From Rheum nobile (Eukaryota > Streptophyta > Magnoliopsida > Caryophyllales > Polygonaceae): a stretch of DNA of 64,000 nucleotides. A model generated the notes under the pieces. That model was given only the letters and a program-made list of their open reading frames with translations. It searched no databases and was not told where the DNA came from. Shown here one piece after another: positions 1 to 11,232 of this stretch (its first letter is position 1; the number at the start of each line of letters is the position of its first letter). The translations under genes and the position numbers were made by a program. The stretch lies in contig WOAB01000093.1 of the NCBI GenBank assembly GCA_027886185.1, forward strand, positions 434,001 through 498,000, in the 5' to 3' direction.

Positions 1-80
1 AGAAATTAATTTTTCTCCTATTCCTTCTGCATATGCCTATTTCTAAATTTACAAATGCGTACATTATAATAAGAGCATCA

Positions 81-1594
81 TGACAGGCAGGTTTTAGTCG
101 TGTTACCTGATCAAAATAAATCCTAACAAACCTAAACTAGTAGTTTGGGTAAGTAATGGTTGAATCCCACAGGGAAGAGTTGTTTTCTTTATATAGATTT
201 GCATGCAAAGTAACAAGGGAGTTTTTTAAGGTTGATTCAATTCAAATAAGCAAACAAAACAAACAAAGCAAAGATTTGTATTTAATTAAGGGAAAAACAC
301 TTAGCCAAACAAATATCCACCTTCAGTTTGATTGATTGATCATTAATTATTCCTAGTCTTCAATCCTCATGAATGTCATAATCCCTGTTCTGAAATAGTT
401 ACCAGTCCAACTCGGCATGGTAACCCTAACTATTAAACCAATCAAGAAACTATCAAGATAAATCTAACAGCAGAATAAGCTCAGGAATAGATAGACTCAT
501 GCAATACTTAACAACTCGTCAGTACTTGACATGCAATTAATTCTCTTCACAATAAACATTCACAACTCGTTCCAGTAAATCGTGGATGCTACTTCTGAAT
601 TAGGGATGGATAATATTAATCTCAACAAGTTGACCAGAAAGAGGTAACTAACACTATAGATAATATTAATCTCAACTAGGTTGTCAGGCTAGGAAAACTA
701 ATATTAATAATGATAATCACAACAACTGATGAATTAGATCCAACCAATACTATTCAAGATCTTAATCCTGCAGTATGAATAATATCGATAAAACTAGGTA
801 GCTAATCTAGAGAAATCAATATAACTCAATTGGATGAAGCATAAAAGAATTAATAACATTCAAGGATAAAGAAAAGGAATAACCTCACAATCAAATTCAA
901 ATTCAAACTTAGGCTTCAATTGTCGGACTAAGCAAAGATGCTTAGCTCCTCATAGTCTTCGAAAGAAAATAATACTGAATGGAAAATAGTACGTAATAGC
1001 GAATGTCGATGATACCAAGATGATATATGAATGGAGGCTATGGAATTTAGGTTAAATAGACTTAACCTAAAGCCCAAGATCACAAACCTCATCTAAAAGG
1101 AAATAAAACTAAAGTATCGAAAATAATAAAGAAAATAATTGGAAAATAATAAAAATAAAAAAAAACTCGGAAAATCAAAGTCGGAACGCCTCCCGTGCTC
1201 TTCCGCGGCTGCGGAAAATAGGTTCGAGCTCTCGAAGTCAACAGCTCTTGATTTTTCCGCGGGCGCGGCAGAACTTCTGCGGTCGTGGCCGTGACACTCT
1301 TCTGCTCCGCACTTCGCCTCTCGCCGCGGACGCTTCGTGACATCCCCTTGGTCGCGACTGGTCGCGGCTGGCCTTCTTTGCTCCTTCGTGTGGATTCTTC
1401 TTCTATCCTTCTTCGTCTCCTCAGGTGGTTTACTCCTCGTCTTCTGGATGTCTTCAATTAGCTTCTCCAAACCACCATATCCACACTTCTTCTCTCCAAT
1501 TCCCTACTCCACAGTTGTGCTCTAAATCCCTACAAATGGCACCCTAAACACCGGTAACAACTCCTAGATAAGCACTATAAAGTAGAGCTGATCA
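81..1594 (-). repeat. Element A LTR (3' LTR in element orientation)
   Basis: Long terminal repeat of 1514 bp, TG to CA, matching 4036-5560 nearly throughout. It carries CpG-rich modules of the CCGCGG...CGCGG type around 1200-1350. The short ORFs over this stretch on both strands are translations of LTR sequence and are not credible genes. Confidence 0.9.
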
Positions 1595-2391
1595 AACTCC
1601 CCCATGTTTAAACCTTGCTCGTCCTCGAGTAAGCTAAAAGAAACCCACTCCTTCAATCAAATCCCCAAGGTCTCAGGAAGCATAGAAAAAATCATCTCCA
1701 CTAAGAATTGCACCTACACATGAATCTCCAAGGCACCAAAACAATATGCACAGCACAACACAACACATAACTCAACACCACACACAACCAAACTAAAAGG
1801 AAAGCAGAGTACTTCCCCCAAGCTTCTCCCGAACACCATAGAGTGAAATACAAATCAATCCTAGTCTCCCATCTATCTTCTTATACCTCCCAGAGTGACC
1901 TACCCGAATCCTCCTTATATCACCTCTTTTTATGTCGCCACGCCAGGTAGAATGAGGAATCCTAATAATCACTCTTCTTCTTTTCACTCATTTTGCCAAG
2001 GCGCCCTTTCGGGTTTTCACCAAGCCACTCATTTCATTTTTCAATAGATGGGCTCACAATGTATCTCACATCACTCTTGACCAATTATTACCCCAGCCTA
2101 ATGTTGGTCCAAGCCACCTGCTTATTACCTAAGCCGCCCTTTCGGGTTTTCGACTTATCCCAGGATTTTTCTTTTTTTTTTCTCCTCAACGACATAGCAA
2201 GTATAGAATCCTCCCCCATGCTTAAACATTGCATTGTCCTCAATGTAATGAAAGACAAAAAGAATAGAAGCACAGGAAAAAGCAAAAAATAACTCACAAA
2301 CGCCGCCGAGTTGGCTTGGACACGGAAGTTGTTGCTGGCGGTAAAGCAATGAATGCTCAGGTCTCTAGTGTTGCGGCGGTCTTCAACTCAT
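1595..2391 (-). other. Element A non-coding interior next to the 3' LTR
   Basis: No coding potential. The minus strand just inside the LTR ends in a G-rich run (complement of CTCCCCCATG), the likely polypurine tract. Segments at about 1980-2290 match element B at about 15230-15560, including a repeated GCGCCCTTTCGGGTTTTC-type motif and CTTAAACATTGCATTGTCC. This non-coding block is therefore conserved between the two element families. Confidence 0.6.
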
Positions 2392-3935
2392 CTAGTGTTG
2401 CAGCAGTCCACCCATCATGAAGTGTAGGGGACTGGGGGTAAAGCTCAACATAGAGCATACAAACCGAAGTGTAGGGGACTGGGGGTAAAGCTCAACGTAG
2501 GCCAGTTTTGTATGCTCTATGTTGAGCTTTACCCCCAGTCCCCTACACTTCATGATGGGTGGAATTCTGTTTACATCCATGATTGCGCTTTCCATCTTCA
2601 GAAATGGCCTACCCAACATCTCAGGGGCTGCATGATTGTCCTGCCCCGTACCCAGCGTGGAGAAAGTTGCCCTTTTACTCCCAGTTTCTTTCTTGTGCTT
2701 CCCCTTCGGTTTCTTGATCTTGCGCAGCGCCTTTAAAAATTCCTTGCAGCGAGGGATGTTGTTTGCTAGTTTGAGCAAAGGAATGTTTACCTCGCAGTAA
2801 CTGAAGGTTTCAAATAAATCCTTGTCGTTTTCCACCTTTCTGGTGTCCTTCAGAGCTTCAGGAAAGGGTACGGGAGGCTTTTCTGATCCGAGCGGGGGGA
2901 AGTAGGGGCGCACATAGTCGTCATAGGGGACATTGGAGCGAAGAGGCGCGTCTGGAGTATTTTCGTGGTCACGGATTGGTGACCGCGGTCGCAGAAAATC
3001 GTCGACCTGGTCGTTGTCTTCAGCTCTATTTCCGCGGTCGCGGATTGTTCTCGACCTGGTGCTTTTGTTCCTCCGTGATTTTTCCGCGGTCGCGGGTGTC
3101 CTGCCGCGATCGTGGATTGTTGCCGATTTCGCCCTCCTCGCCAGTAGTCACGCCATGGTCGCGGCTCTCGTCCTCGTGGTTGCTGAATTCCTCTAGTTCC
3201 CAGGGCATATCTTCTTCAGGCAGCACCTCGCGGTCATAGATATTGTCTGAAGGGCCCAACTCCTTCAGTAAACCGCGGTCGAGGTTTTCTTCTGTAGACA
3301 TCTCTCTATAGTCTGCACTCGCCTGGATATTTTGTTGTTCCCTTTCAGCTAAGGGGGCGACAAGCAGCTCTTCAGTACTTCGCAGGGTCATTGAAAAGAC
3401 ATCCTCTCTCTGGTGCACTACTGGGTGAGATAGCGTTGTTGCTGATTCCATGGCTTCCATTCTGCTCGCCGCTTGAACCATTTGCTCCATCTGACTCTCC
3501 AAGTTCTAGGTACTGGACTGCGTCTCTTGATTGACATTCTCTCTCTGGTGCACTACTGGGTGAGATAGCAGTGTCGCTGACGCCATGGCCTCCATTCCGC
3601 TCATTGCTTGTTCAAGTTGGATCATGCTTTGCGTACGAGATCGAAGCATATCCTCAGTAGACCTGGAGGAACTTGGGTTGGACACCGGTGGTCTATGCTC
3701 GTAGGCTGGACTGTACTGCTGTGGAGTGTCCTACTGATAGTACGACTGTGGCCCCAGATAGAACTCTTGGTAGTTATGACCATAAAGAGGGTATTGTCGG
3801 TACCCATAACTCGAATTGTGGTGATTTCTCCACCCTGGAGTGTATCCGCAGGAGTATGGGTCATATCGCGGTTCCTGCCAGAATTGGGGAAATCTCTCCA
3901 TCTTTGTATCAAAATCAAAAAGAAAAAGTAATCAG
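2392..3935 (-). pseudogene. Element A gag tail plus protease remnant, broken
   Basis: Open pieces on the minus strand lie at 3026-3502 and 2392-2913 in different frames, with further homologous sequence up to about 3930 broken by in-frame stops (for example one just above 3502). The order matches the element B protein. First comes a Pro/Tyr/Gln-rich tail. Next is a segment ending in a degraded 'TLRS' motif, where Athila gag usually has AVTLRSGK. An acidic stretch follows, then PYFPPL and a PFPEALKD...NIPLLKL segment typical of the Athila gag-protease junction, then EMLGRPFLKM from the end of the retropepsin fold. The catalytic D-S/T-G segment between KGKHKK and GTGQD is absent. The Arg/Asp-rich stretch at the end of the first piece is coded by CpG-rich repeat modules. 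The last coding part is duplicated into a hairpin. Confidence 0.75.
2408..2562. repeat. Perfect 56-bp inverted repeat with a third partial copy in the loop
   Basis: The left arm 2408-2463 and right arm 2507-2562 are exact reverse complements, separated by 43 bases. The loop contains a further direct copy of about 31 bases (2466-2497) of the same cassette. The unit corresponds to the last codons of the element A protease remnant, which occurs once in element B near 16380. A local inverted duplication is the simplest origin. A transcript across it would fold into a long hairpin. Confidence 0.95.
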
Positions 3936-4014
3936 TAGCACGGGTGTGGACCGTAAGATAGGTCCACACAAGGATTAGCACACAAACACACACAAATAAA
4001 AATCAAAACTTGCC

Positions 4015-4032
4015 TCCCCGGCAACGGCGCCA
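4015..4032 (-). other. Primer-binding site of element A, tRNA-Asp type
   Basis: The 18 plus-strand bases TCCCCGGCAACGGCGCCA equal the 3' end of plant tRNA-Asp including CCA (from memory of the tRNA). The minus strand is therefore a perfect primer-binding site, three bases inside the right LTR. It sets the element's orientation. It is not a tRNA gene because no cloverleaf precedes it. Confidence 0.9.
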
Positions 4033-4035
4033 ATT

Positions 4036-5560
4036 TGACAGGCAGATTTTAGTCGTGTTACCTGGTCAAAATAAATCCTAACAAACCTAAACTAGTAGTT
4101 TAGGTAAGCAAGAGTCGAATCCCACAGGGAGGAGTTGTTTTCTTTATGTAGATTTGCATGCAAAGTAACAAGGGTTTTTTTTAAGGTTGATTCAATTCAA
4201 ATAAGCAAACAAAACAAACAAAGCAAAGATTTGTATTTAATTAAGGGAAAAACACTTAGCCAAACAAATATTCACCTTCAGTTTGGTTGATTGATCATTA
4301 ATTATTCATAGTCCTCAATCCTCATGAATGTCCTAATCCCTATTCTGAAATAGTTACCAGTCCAACTCGGCCTGGTAACCCTAACTATTACACCAATCAA
4401 GAAACTATCAAGATAAATCTAACAGCAGAATAAGCTCAGGAATAGATAGGCTCATGCAATACTTAACAACTCGTCAGTACTTGACATGCAATTAATTCTC
4501 TTCACAATAAACATTCACAACTCGTTCCAGTAAATCGTGGTTGCTACTTCTGAATTAGGGATGAATAATATTAATCTCAACAAGTTGACTAGAAAGAGGT
4601 AACTAACACTATAGATAATACTAATCTCAACTAGGTTGTCAGGCTAGAGAAACTAATATTAATAATGATAATCACAACAACTGATGAGTTAGATCCAACC
4701 AATACTATTCAAGATCATAATCCTGCAGTATGAATAATATCGATAAAACTAGGTAGCTAATCTAGAGAAATTAATATAACTCAATTGGATGAAGCATAAA
4801 AGAATTAATAACATTCAAGGATAAAGGAACTGAATAACCTCACAATCAAATTCAAACTTAGGCTTCAATTGTCGGACTAAGCAAAGGTGTTTAACTCCTC
4901 ATAGTCTTCGAAAGAAAATAATACTGAATGGAAAATAGTACGTAATAGCGAATGTCGATGATACCAAGATGATATATCAATGGAGGCTATGTAATTTAGT
5001 TTAAATAGACTTAACCTAAAGCCCAAGATCACAAACCTCATCTAAAAGGAAATAAAACTAAAGTATCAAAAATAATAAAGAAAATAATTGGAAAATAATA
5101 AAAATAACAAAACTCGAAAAATCAAAGTCGGAACGCCTCTCGTGCTCTTCCGCGGCCGCGGCACCAATTCCGCGGTCGCGGAAAATAGGTTTGAGCTCTC
5201 GAAGTGAACAACTCTTGATTTTTCCGCGGGCGCGGCAGAACTTCCGCAGTCGCGGCCGTGACACTCTTCTGCTCCGCGCTTCGCCTCTCGCCGCGGACGC
5301 TTCGTGACATCCCCTTGGTCGCGGTTGGTCGCGGCTGGCCTTCTTTGCTCCTTTGTGTGGATTCTTCTTCTATCCTTCTTCGTCTCCTCAGGTGGTTTAC
5401 TCCTCGTCTTCTGGATGTCTTCAATTAGTTCTCCAAACCACCATATCCACACTTCTTCTCTCCAACTCCCTACTTCACAGTTGTGCTCTAAATCCCTACA
5501 AATGACACCCTAAATACCGATAACAACTCTTAGATAAGCACTACAAAGTAGAGCTGATCA
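4036..5560 (-). repeat. Element A LTR (5' LTR in element orientation)
   Basis: Long terminal repeat of 1525 bp. It begins TGACAGG and ends GATCA, followed by the target duplication catca. It differs from the left copy by scattered substitutions and small indels, including an extra GC-rich module near 5150-5180. This indicates independent decay after insertion. Confidence 0.9.
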
Positions 5561-5565
5561 CATCA

Positions 5566-8500
5566 CTTCATCGATCATGAAGTTCAAATAAGAACAAATT
5601 AAAAGTATATTTAATCATGAAACACTAATAAAAATACCCAAAGTTACTAAATTAATCCGATGTTATGATAGGTGTCAAGGTCTGCATGTGAAAAAGGGAA
5701 GCTATGACAATATTTTAAGACAAAAAGCTCAAAACTGATGAGAAAGGCTTGAAGTTATAATTATTCAACCAGGTTGCTCAATTTCTTCATTTTTCAGTAT
5801 TTTGTAGGAGTATATTAAAAAAATTAATTCATTTGAGTACCTAGGTAAGTTCGCTTTTTGCTTCATTCACATCCTCCTTTTTTTCCTAATATTGAGTAAA
5901 ATGTTTTCTTCATTCTCTTCAAGGAGGCTTTCAACAGCCATAAATGACAAGAAAGTAGATTTACATTTCTGAGGAAGAAATAAGTTATGACTTAAACAAC
6001 AATACTAATATTTGCATGAATTATGTAAAGTAGATTTACATTTCTGAGGAAGAAATAAGTTAAAAGTTAGCATTTTAGGTCATTGAATGTTAACTCATAA
6101 ATTTGTCATATAAATTAGAGTGAAGATTTTGATAATTCTATAAAAATATAAAGTAAAATTATTTAGCAATGGTCATACATTTAGCAATATATATTTTAAA
6201 TAAATAAAAAGCTATAAAACTTTGACCTAAAATTAAAGAAACTCAATTACAATTTTGACTTTTTAAAATAAAATAAAAACAATTGAGATTTTGAGAAAAC
6301 CTAAAATTATAGAAACTCAATTAAAATTTTGAGAAAAATATTAAACGTCAAGTAGGCGCAACGTAGTGTTTTTCCTTTATAAACCATAATATCTACTGAT
6401 ATACATTAAAACTTACTAATTAATGACCATATTTATACTGCTTTTTCCTTGCATGCAATTCACATTTAAAAGCAATCAATAAGAAATTGGAAGAAAAAAC
6501 ACCAAGGCCTCTTGAATTTCGATTGTTGCTTTCTCTTACAAATAACGCACAATAAATAGCCATAAAATGAAAAAGACTGAATTGGCAGTAAATGTCCATG
6601 GAATAAAAGTAGCTAAAACACACATTCACAATTTCGACTGTTTAATAATAGGAGCGAACAACGGGTGATTGTATGAAGAATTGTCAATTGATAACTTTCG
6701 TACTCTTTTTCTTAGTATAGATCTTGAGTTTTGTGAAAATAATTGTTAATTATAATAACATATAGTTAACTTTAGGAAGATTTACAAATGAGATAGTTTA
6801 ATTACATCATATTAACCATATTGTTTTTACAAAATGAAGAAGACAACATGATTATTCGCCTCTCCTTTAACATTGGGATCATGTAAGCTACTCCTACATT
6901 GTTAAAGAGTACTCTATATAAGAAATTTTTCTATTGCATGGACAAATTTAATATGTGCATGAATTATGTATAAGAGTGGTTTAATAAGAGTTATATGTGC
7001 ATAATTATGATAGTTGTCTTTCTATCTTTATTTCTTCCTCAACGGAATTCCTTAATGTTATTGCTATGATATTGAAGGGGCAAGACTCCAAATTTCGGGT
7101 TGCTTCACGCATTACTCGATTGCTTTATTAGTGCAAATGTCTTTTAGTTTGGTTGTTGTCTTTACTAGTAGCGCTAGCTAGCTAGCACCATCTGAGGGTC
7201 CTGAGAAATTATTTATGTTTGCTATTTTTGCAGGCCAAAGGCACAGTACGTGACAAACAACAATGTTGTAACTAGTTGATGAAAAAATGACCATGTATTT
7301 TATGCAATTAAATTGGGTTGTGCAGAAAGTCATTGCATTTCCATCTGCTATATACCATTGGCTCTTGGAGAAGTTGATACCCAAATAGCCATGCTCTGTT
7401 GATGGAGATCAAAGTGGAGATTATTGAGCACTAAAGCTAGCTAGGGGCTTCAAGGGGACCCACAATGACCCTACTTGCAACATTTCTCCATTTTTTATTG
7501 ATTTTTTAGTTTCTCTTGGTAATTTGTGTTTGAAATTATGCTTTGTACGTCTTGGCCAATTGGGAATCAAATAGTATAGATCATATTTTTTACTCAGGTG
7601 AGGATGGATGTACCTACTGTACATCTTTGTACCTTTTGTGTGCATGTGAACTGTGAAAGAGTGTTATGGCCAGATTACATTAATGCAAGTTTCTCACATA
7701 GCTATAACGTTGTCTCTTCTTCTTGATAGTTGGCTTCATTCTATGATTAAGGTTTGCTTGGTGCAAATCCACGGTGAGAAAATCATTAATTTTACGGTGG
7801 TAAATCTCGCTCGTGAGACTCAACTGATAACAACATGAATCAGGCAAACCATCTTACACCGATTGTCTTGAGCTAGTAGGTTGGTCTGGTCAATGTGGAA
7901 CATGAGCACAGACTCTGGGCTTGTTTTTCGGGTTGGATTTTGACAACAACATACTAATAGCTGGGGCAATTGGATTATTGGTGTTGTTATAAGCAAGTGA
8001 AACTAAGGAGAGGCTTTAGTACTACTCAAAATTGTAAGGTAAAATGGTAAGGAGTTGTTGGAGACCGTTGGTCGGTAGCTGTGAAGGCCAAAAAAAGATC
8101 AAGAGCACAATATCAATGGTAAAATAAAGATCCAAATCTTTTCCTCTATCAAACATAAAAAAAAAACCCAAAGTGCATATATAAAAGACAAAAATGAAGA
8201 AGTATCCAGCTCAACAAATGAAGAAGAATCAATACGACCACCACTCGCGACATTCGATGCAACATAATCAATAACAGAGGAAGAAGGCCTAGTTGGAAAT
8301 ATATGCAAAAGATGAAAGTGCACAAATAAGGTACAAGTGGTGCATGAATAACAACTTTTTGTGCAAGGAAATACTTACAGTTTGTGGAAGTGCACAAATA
8401 AGGTACACACAGAAGGAAAGCAAAAAAAAACAAATCTGAAGTGCATAGCACCAAAAAGAGCAGACGGAAACAAAAAAAGAGGCATGTTGACATTGAGAAT

Positions 8501-9937
8501 TTCGTGCAAATCACAAATTGAAAGAACAAATTATCTAAATCGAATTGATGAAGTAGGGAGAGACAATAAGTGAAATAATTACACTGGAAGAGAAAAGCAA
8601 ATCTGGATGAAAAAAACCAAACTGACGAACAAACCTAATTTACAACCATGAAAAAATTCGGGAGGAATCAATAGATCAAAGTTCGTACACAAATCAAAAG
8701 CAACGAAATAGAAGAAGGAATGAAGAGAACGATTGAATACCTTGATCCATGACTACGAGAGTAAAGCAACAAGGCAAAGAAGCGGATCAACAATGGAAGA
8801 CTTGAGAGGGAGAAGTAGATAGAGTTCGTTGAAGAAGGAGATGGTAATAGTGGAAAAAGAAATAGAAAGTGGAAGAAATTACAAGTATACCACCTTCCTA
8901 TAGAAAATTTTCTTCAACTAATGGTTGTGTAAGCTCCCTACTTTACACCCCAAAACCCCTCTCTATATGATCCAAACTCATATAGTAGATATGTTTTACT
9001 TATTCCTATTATGTGAATGCATTCTAATAGATTTATAAATGATCTAAGTATTTTAATTTTTTTATAGCAATTACATATCCTATGCTTCATTGGTTTTAAT
9101 TGGCTTATCTCAACTTCTTTTTTGATCTTATATAGCATGGACATTTGGAGAAACCCCAATTGGGTCTGGTGCATAGTTATAGTAAGGAAACAATCTACAA
9201 ATGTAAGATACAACCCGATGATAGTAATGTATGTAGAGGATGACAAGATACAAGTGCAAAGGTGAAGTAAAATATTACAGGTTAAAGATTAGTGGTGAGG
9301 TGACTAAAGTGCTTTTGATGGAAGAAGAAAGAAATCAACAAATGATAGTTGAAGAAAGTTTTCTATACGTACAAACCAAAGAGCGTAACCTAAATGTATC
9401 ATTCTCTCTCCTTCTATTCTATGTTTTTTTATGTGTCATTTTTCTAAGCATAGTGAATCACACTCATGAAATGAGATTTTTCTATATGAACGATCAACAT
9501 ATATACATGCTATAAATTTGAGACTATATGAGGGATCAACATATCCATCTGCTATAAATGTGTTCTTATTTTCCTCGCTAACATGTCTACCTGACTTTCT
9601 GACGTGCTTATATATTCTTGTTGTTTTGCTAGTTGGAGTTCTTCCACTTTGTGTCTCTTCAGTCTATGTCTATGTCTTGTTCTGCTTGTGAATCATCACC
9701 AATGCATACTGAAGGTGAAGGATGGAAGTGGTCTGATCAACCTTATGCAAGTGGTCAATGGTTAGTGGCTAAATATATATTGACTAATGCGTATGTACAT
9801 AAGTGTACCAAGCTTTGTAATTAATGCTTGTCGTGGTCTTATGAATTATGCATATTGTTCTTAGTCTCCACATGGAATCATATTTTGTTTTCTTTTTTGC
9901 TTACCTGGATGGACCAATAACCCTACTCTTATTTCAT
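5566..9937. other. AT-rich intergenic DNA, no gene recognised
   Basis: Scattered short ORFs show no family motif and no consistent frame. A 33-35 bp direct repeat (GTAGATTTACATTTCTGAGG and following bases) occurs near 5955 and 6026. The 17-bp motif GTGCACAAATAAGGTAC occurs at 8318-8334 and 8390-8406, and its core recurs inside the foldback elements near 30.8 and 31.4 kb. The run 8090-8880 is purine-rich on the plus strand. I see no exon, RNA gene or complete element. Confidence 0.5.
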
Positions 9938-10065
9938 ATTATAGGGATGTCGACTTGTTGGTGTCATTATCTTTGGGATTTCGACAACAAATTAAATAGA
10001 TAGTTAGGAAAGCTTACGGTCAGTAAAAGTTAGACAAATATGATTTTGGTCGACATCCCTATAAT
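9938..10065. repeat. 17-bp perfect inverted repeat at an element boundary
   Basis: ATTATAGGGATGTCGAC at 9938-9954 is the exact reverse complement of 10049-10065. The right arm overlaps the first recognisable codons of the integrase tail, so the repeat probably marks a rearrangement or end-joining event at that boundary (inference). Confidence 0.6.
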
Positions 10066-10557
10066 TTGTTGGGATGAGAACGCCGACAAGATTCTTCTCG
10101 GATCAGAATTGGTCGAGAGAACTGCTTCGGATGTTGCCTTAATAAGACAAAGGATGCTGACAGCTCAAAGTCGACAAAAATCTTACGATGATCCGAAGCG
10201 TAGAAATGTCGAATTTAAGGTTGGTGACAAGGTCTTTGTCAAAGTCTCGCCATCTAAAGGCGTGTTCAGATTTGGTAAGCGTGGGAAGCTTAGCCCTCGC
10301 TACGTGGGACCATTTGAAATTCTTGACAGAGTGGGATCTCTAGCGTACTGTTTGGCATTGCCGCCATCGGCACATCCAGTGCATAATGTGTTCCACGTAT
10401 CTCTGCTGAGGAAATACGTACCAGATGAGTCTCATGTGCTAAGTTATGAAGACATCGAGATTCAAGCAAATGGTACCTATGAAGAGATACCTGTGCGTAT
10501 TCTCGAGCGTCGTGTAAAGCAATTGCGCAACAAAGTGGTACCGTTGGTACGGATTCT
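10050..10557 (+). pseudogene. Ty3/gypsy integrase C-terminal fragment
   Basis: An open frame (10040-10588) whose residues from about ICWDE onward match the C-terminal region of Ty3/gypsy polyproteins of the chromovirus (Tekay/Del) type. It has the segment LIRQRM..AQSRQKSY, a basic VGDKVFVKVSP segment, then GKLSPRYVGPFEIL, VHNVFHVSLLRKYV and a closing HVLSYED...RILERRVKQLRNK region. The reading fails after 'VPLVRIL' at about 10557, where the sequence becomes antisense viral movement-protein DNA. The true element junction is therefore there and not at the ORF stop. No upstream integrase core, LTR or target duplication is visible. It is a fragment with no function of its own. Confidence 0.8.
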
Positions 10558-11232
10558 ATGCATAGTAGATCTCTCAGCTTCTAGTTGAAGGAGGATAGTT
10601 TCTCCTCTAGGGACAGGATGTACTATACATTTAGGGTCTGTGCAGAAACTTAGGACTCTATAATGGAGTCTGTAGATAATGACAAAGTTTTTAGAAATGT
10701 TTTTAAACCCCTTTTTAAGGAGCTTAATATCAAGAGTAAGAGTACTACTGATTCTAGGGTCTGTCATATCAACTGTAAAATTTGGAGAACAGTTGAAGAA
10801 GATTGGGCCATTACAGATATTAGTTTGAATAACAGCAATTAATGAGTCTTTATAAGATAGGAGTCTGTCGTCTCTAAGGGCAATAAAGACTGGGGTGTCT
10901 ATGCCTAATCTGGCTAAAGGTTTAAGAGCAACTTGAATTAGGCCTATGTGGATATATCTGTAGTTCTTTTTTAGATATTCATCAATAGCTATGGAGGATA
11001 ATAATTGAAGAGTCAGTTGTTCTTTGTCTAGAATAAGTGTTTCTTCATGACTTTTAACACTAAGAGCTGTTTTAAAGTCTGTCCATCCTATTCTGTAAAT
11101 GGATTGTATAGACTATTGTGGTATGTTCCAATCATTATTATTTTCTTCGTACAAATTTTCATTACTATGGACGACTGGGGTGCTAGATGAACTAGAACCT
11201 CTATGCAGCATACGCCTAAATTGTAGAGCCAT
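10557..11232 (-). pseudogene. Endogenous pararetrovirus movement protein (Caulimoviridae), broken
   Basis: Read on the minus strand from the ATG at 11230-11232, this gives a 30K-type movement protein as in Caulimoviridae: a Ser-rich N-terminus, then a core with IHIGLIQVALKPLAR, a TPVFIALRDDR strand and an NGPIFFNCSP strand. One in-frame stop lies at 11113-11115. The frame runs until the join with integrase DNA at about 10557. It sits downstream of a primer-binding site and a TATA-bearing intergenic region in the order expected for the start of a caulimovirid genome. The stop and truncation make it an old, non-functional copy. Genus is uncertain; a florendovirus- or petuvirus-like large polyprotein would fit. 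Confidence 0.8.

Larger units (their letters stand above)
81..5560 (-). mobile_element. Element A: non-autonomous Athila-like Ty3/gypsy LTR retrotransposon
   Basis: A complete element bounded by TG...CA LTRs and flanked on both sides by the 5-bp duplication catca (76-80 and 5561-5565). The primer-binding site lies next to the right-hand LTR on the complementary strand, so the element reads right to left. The internal region is only about 2.4 kb. It encodes a gag C-terminal tail and a protease remnant, with no reverse transcriptase, RNase H or integrase. The tRNA-Asp primer, the gag tail and the LGRPFLK protease motif point to the Athila lineage (family knowledge). Mobility would need proteins from an autonomous relative (inference). 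It resembles element B at 13510-19220 in layout and protein but has different LTRs. Confidence 0.92.

Noticed and set aside
1089..1525. Overlapping ORFs on both strands, one Arg-rich
   Set aside because: They lie in the element A LTR, recur in the other LTR copy with frame damage, and owe their length to CpG-rich repeat modules.
4015..4032. Possible tRNA-Asp gene
   Set aside because: Only the 18-nt 3' end matches, and its position next to an LTR shows it is a primer-binding site. The same holds at 17854-17871.
8099..8529. Hydrophobic minus-strand ORFs
   Set aside because: They are antisense of a purine-rich stretch, giving Phe/Leu/Ser-rich peptides with no family motif.
9633..9824. 63-aa ORF with a few Cys and Trp residues
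   Set aside because: No recognisable domain, no exon context and no neighbouring coding sequence. Too short to support.
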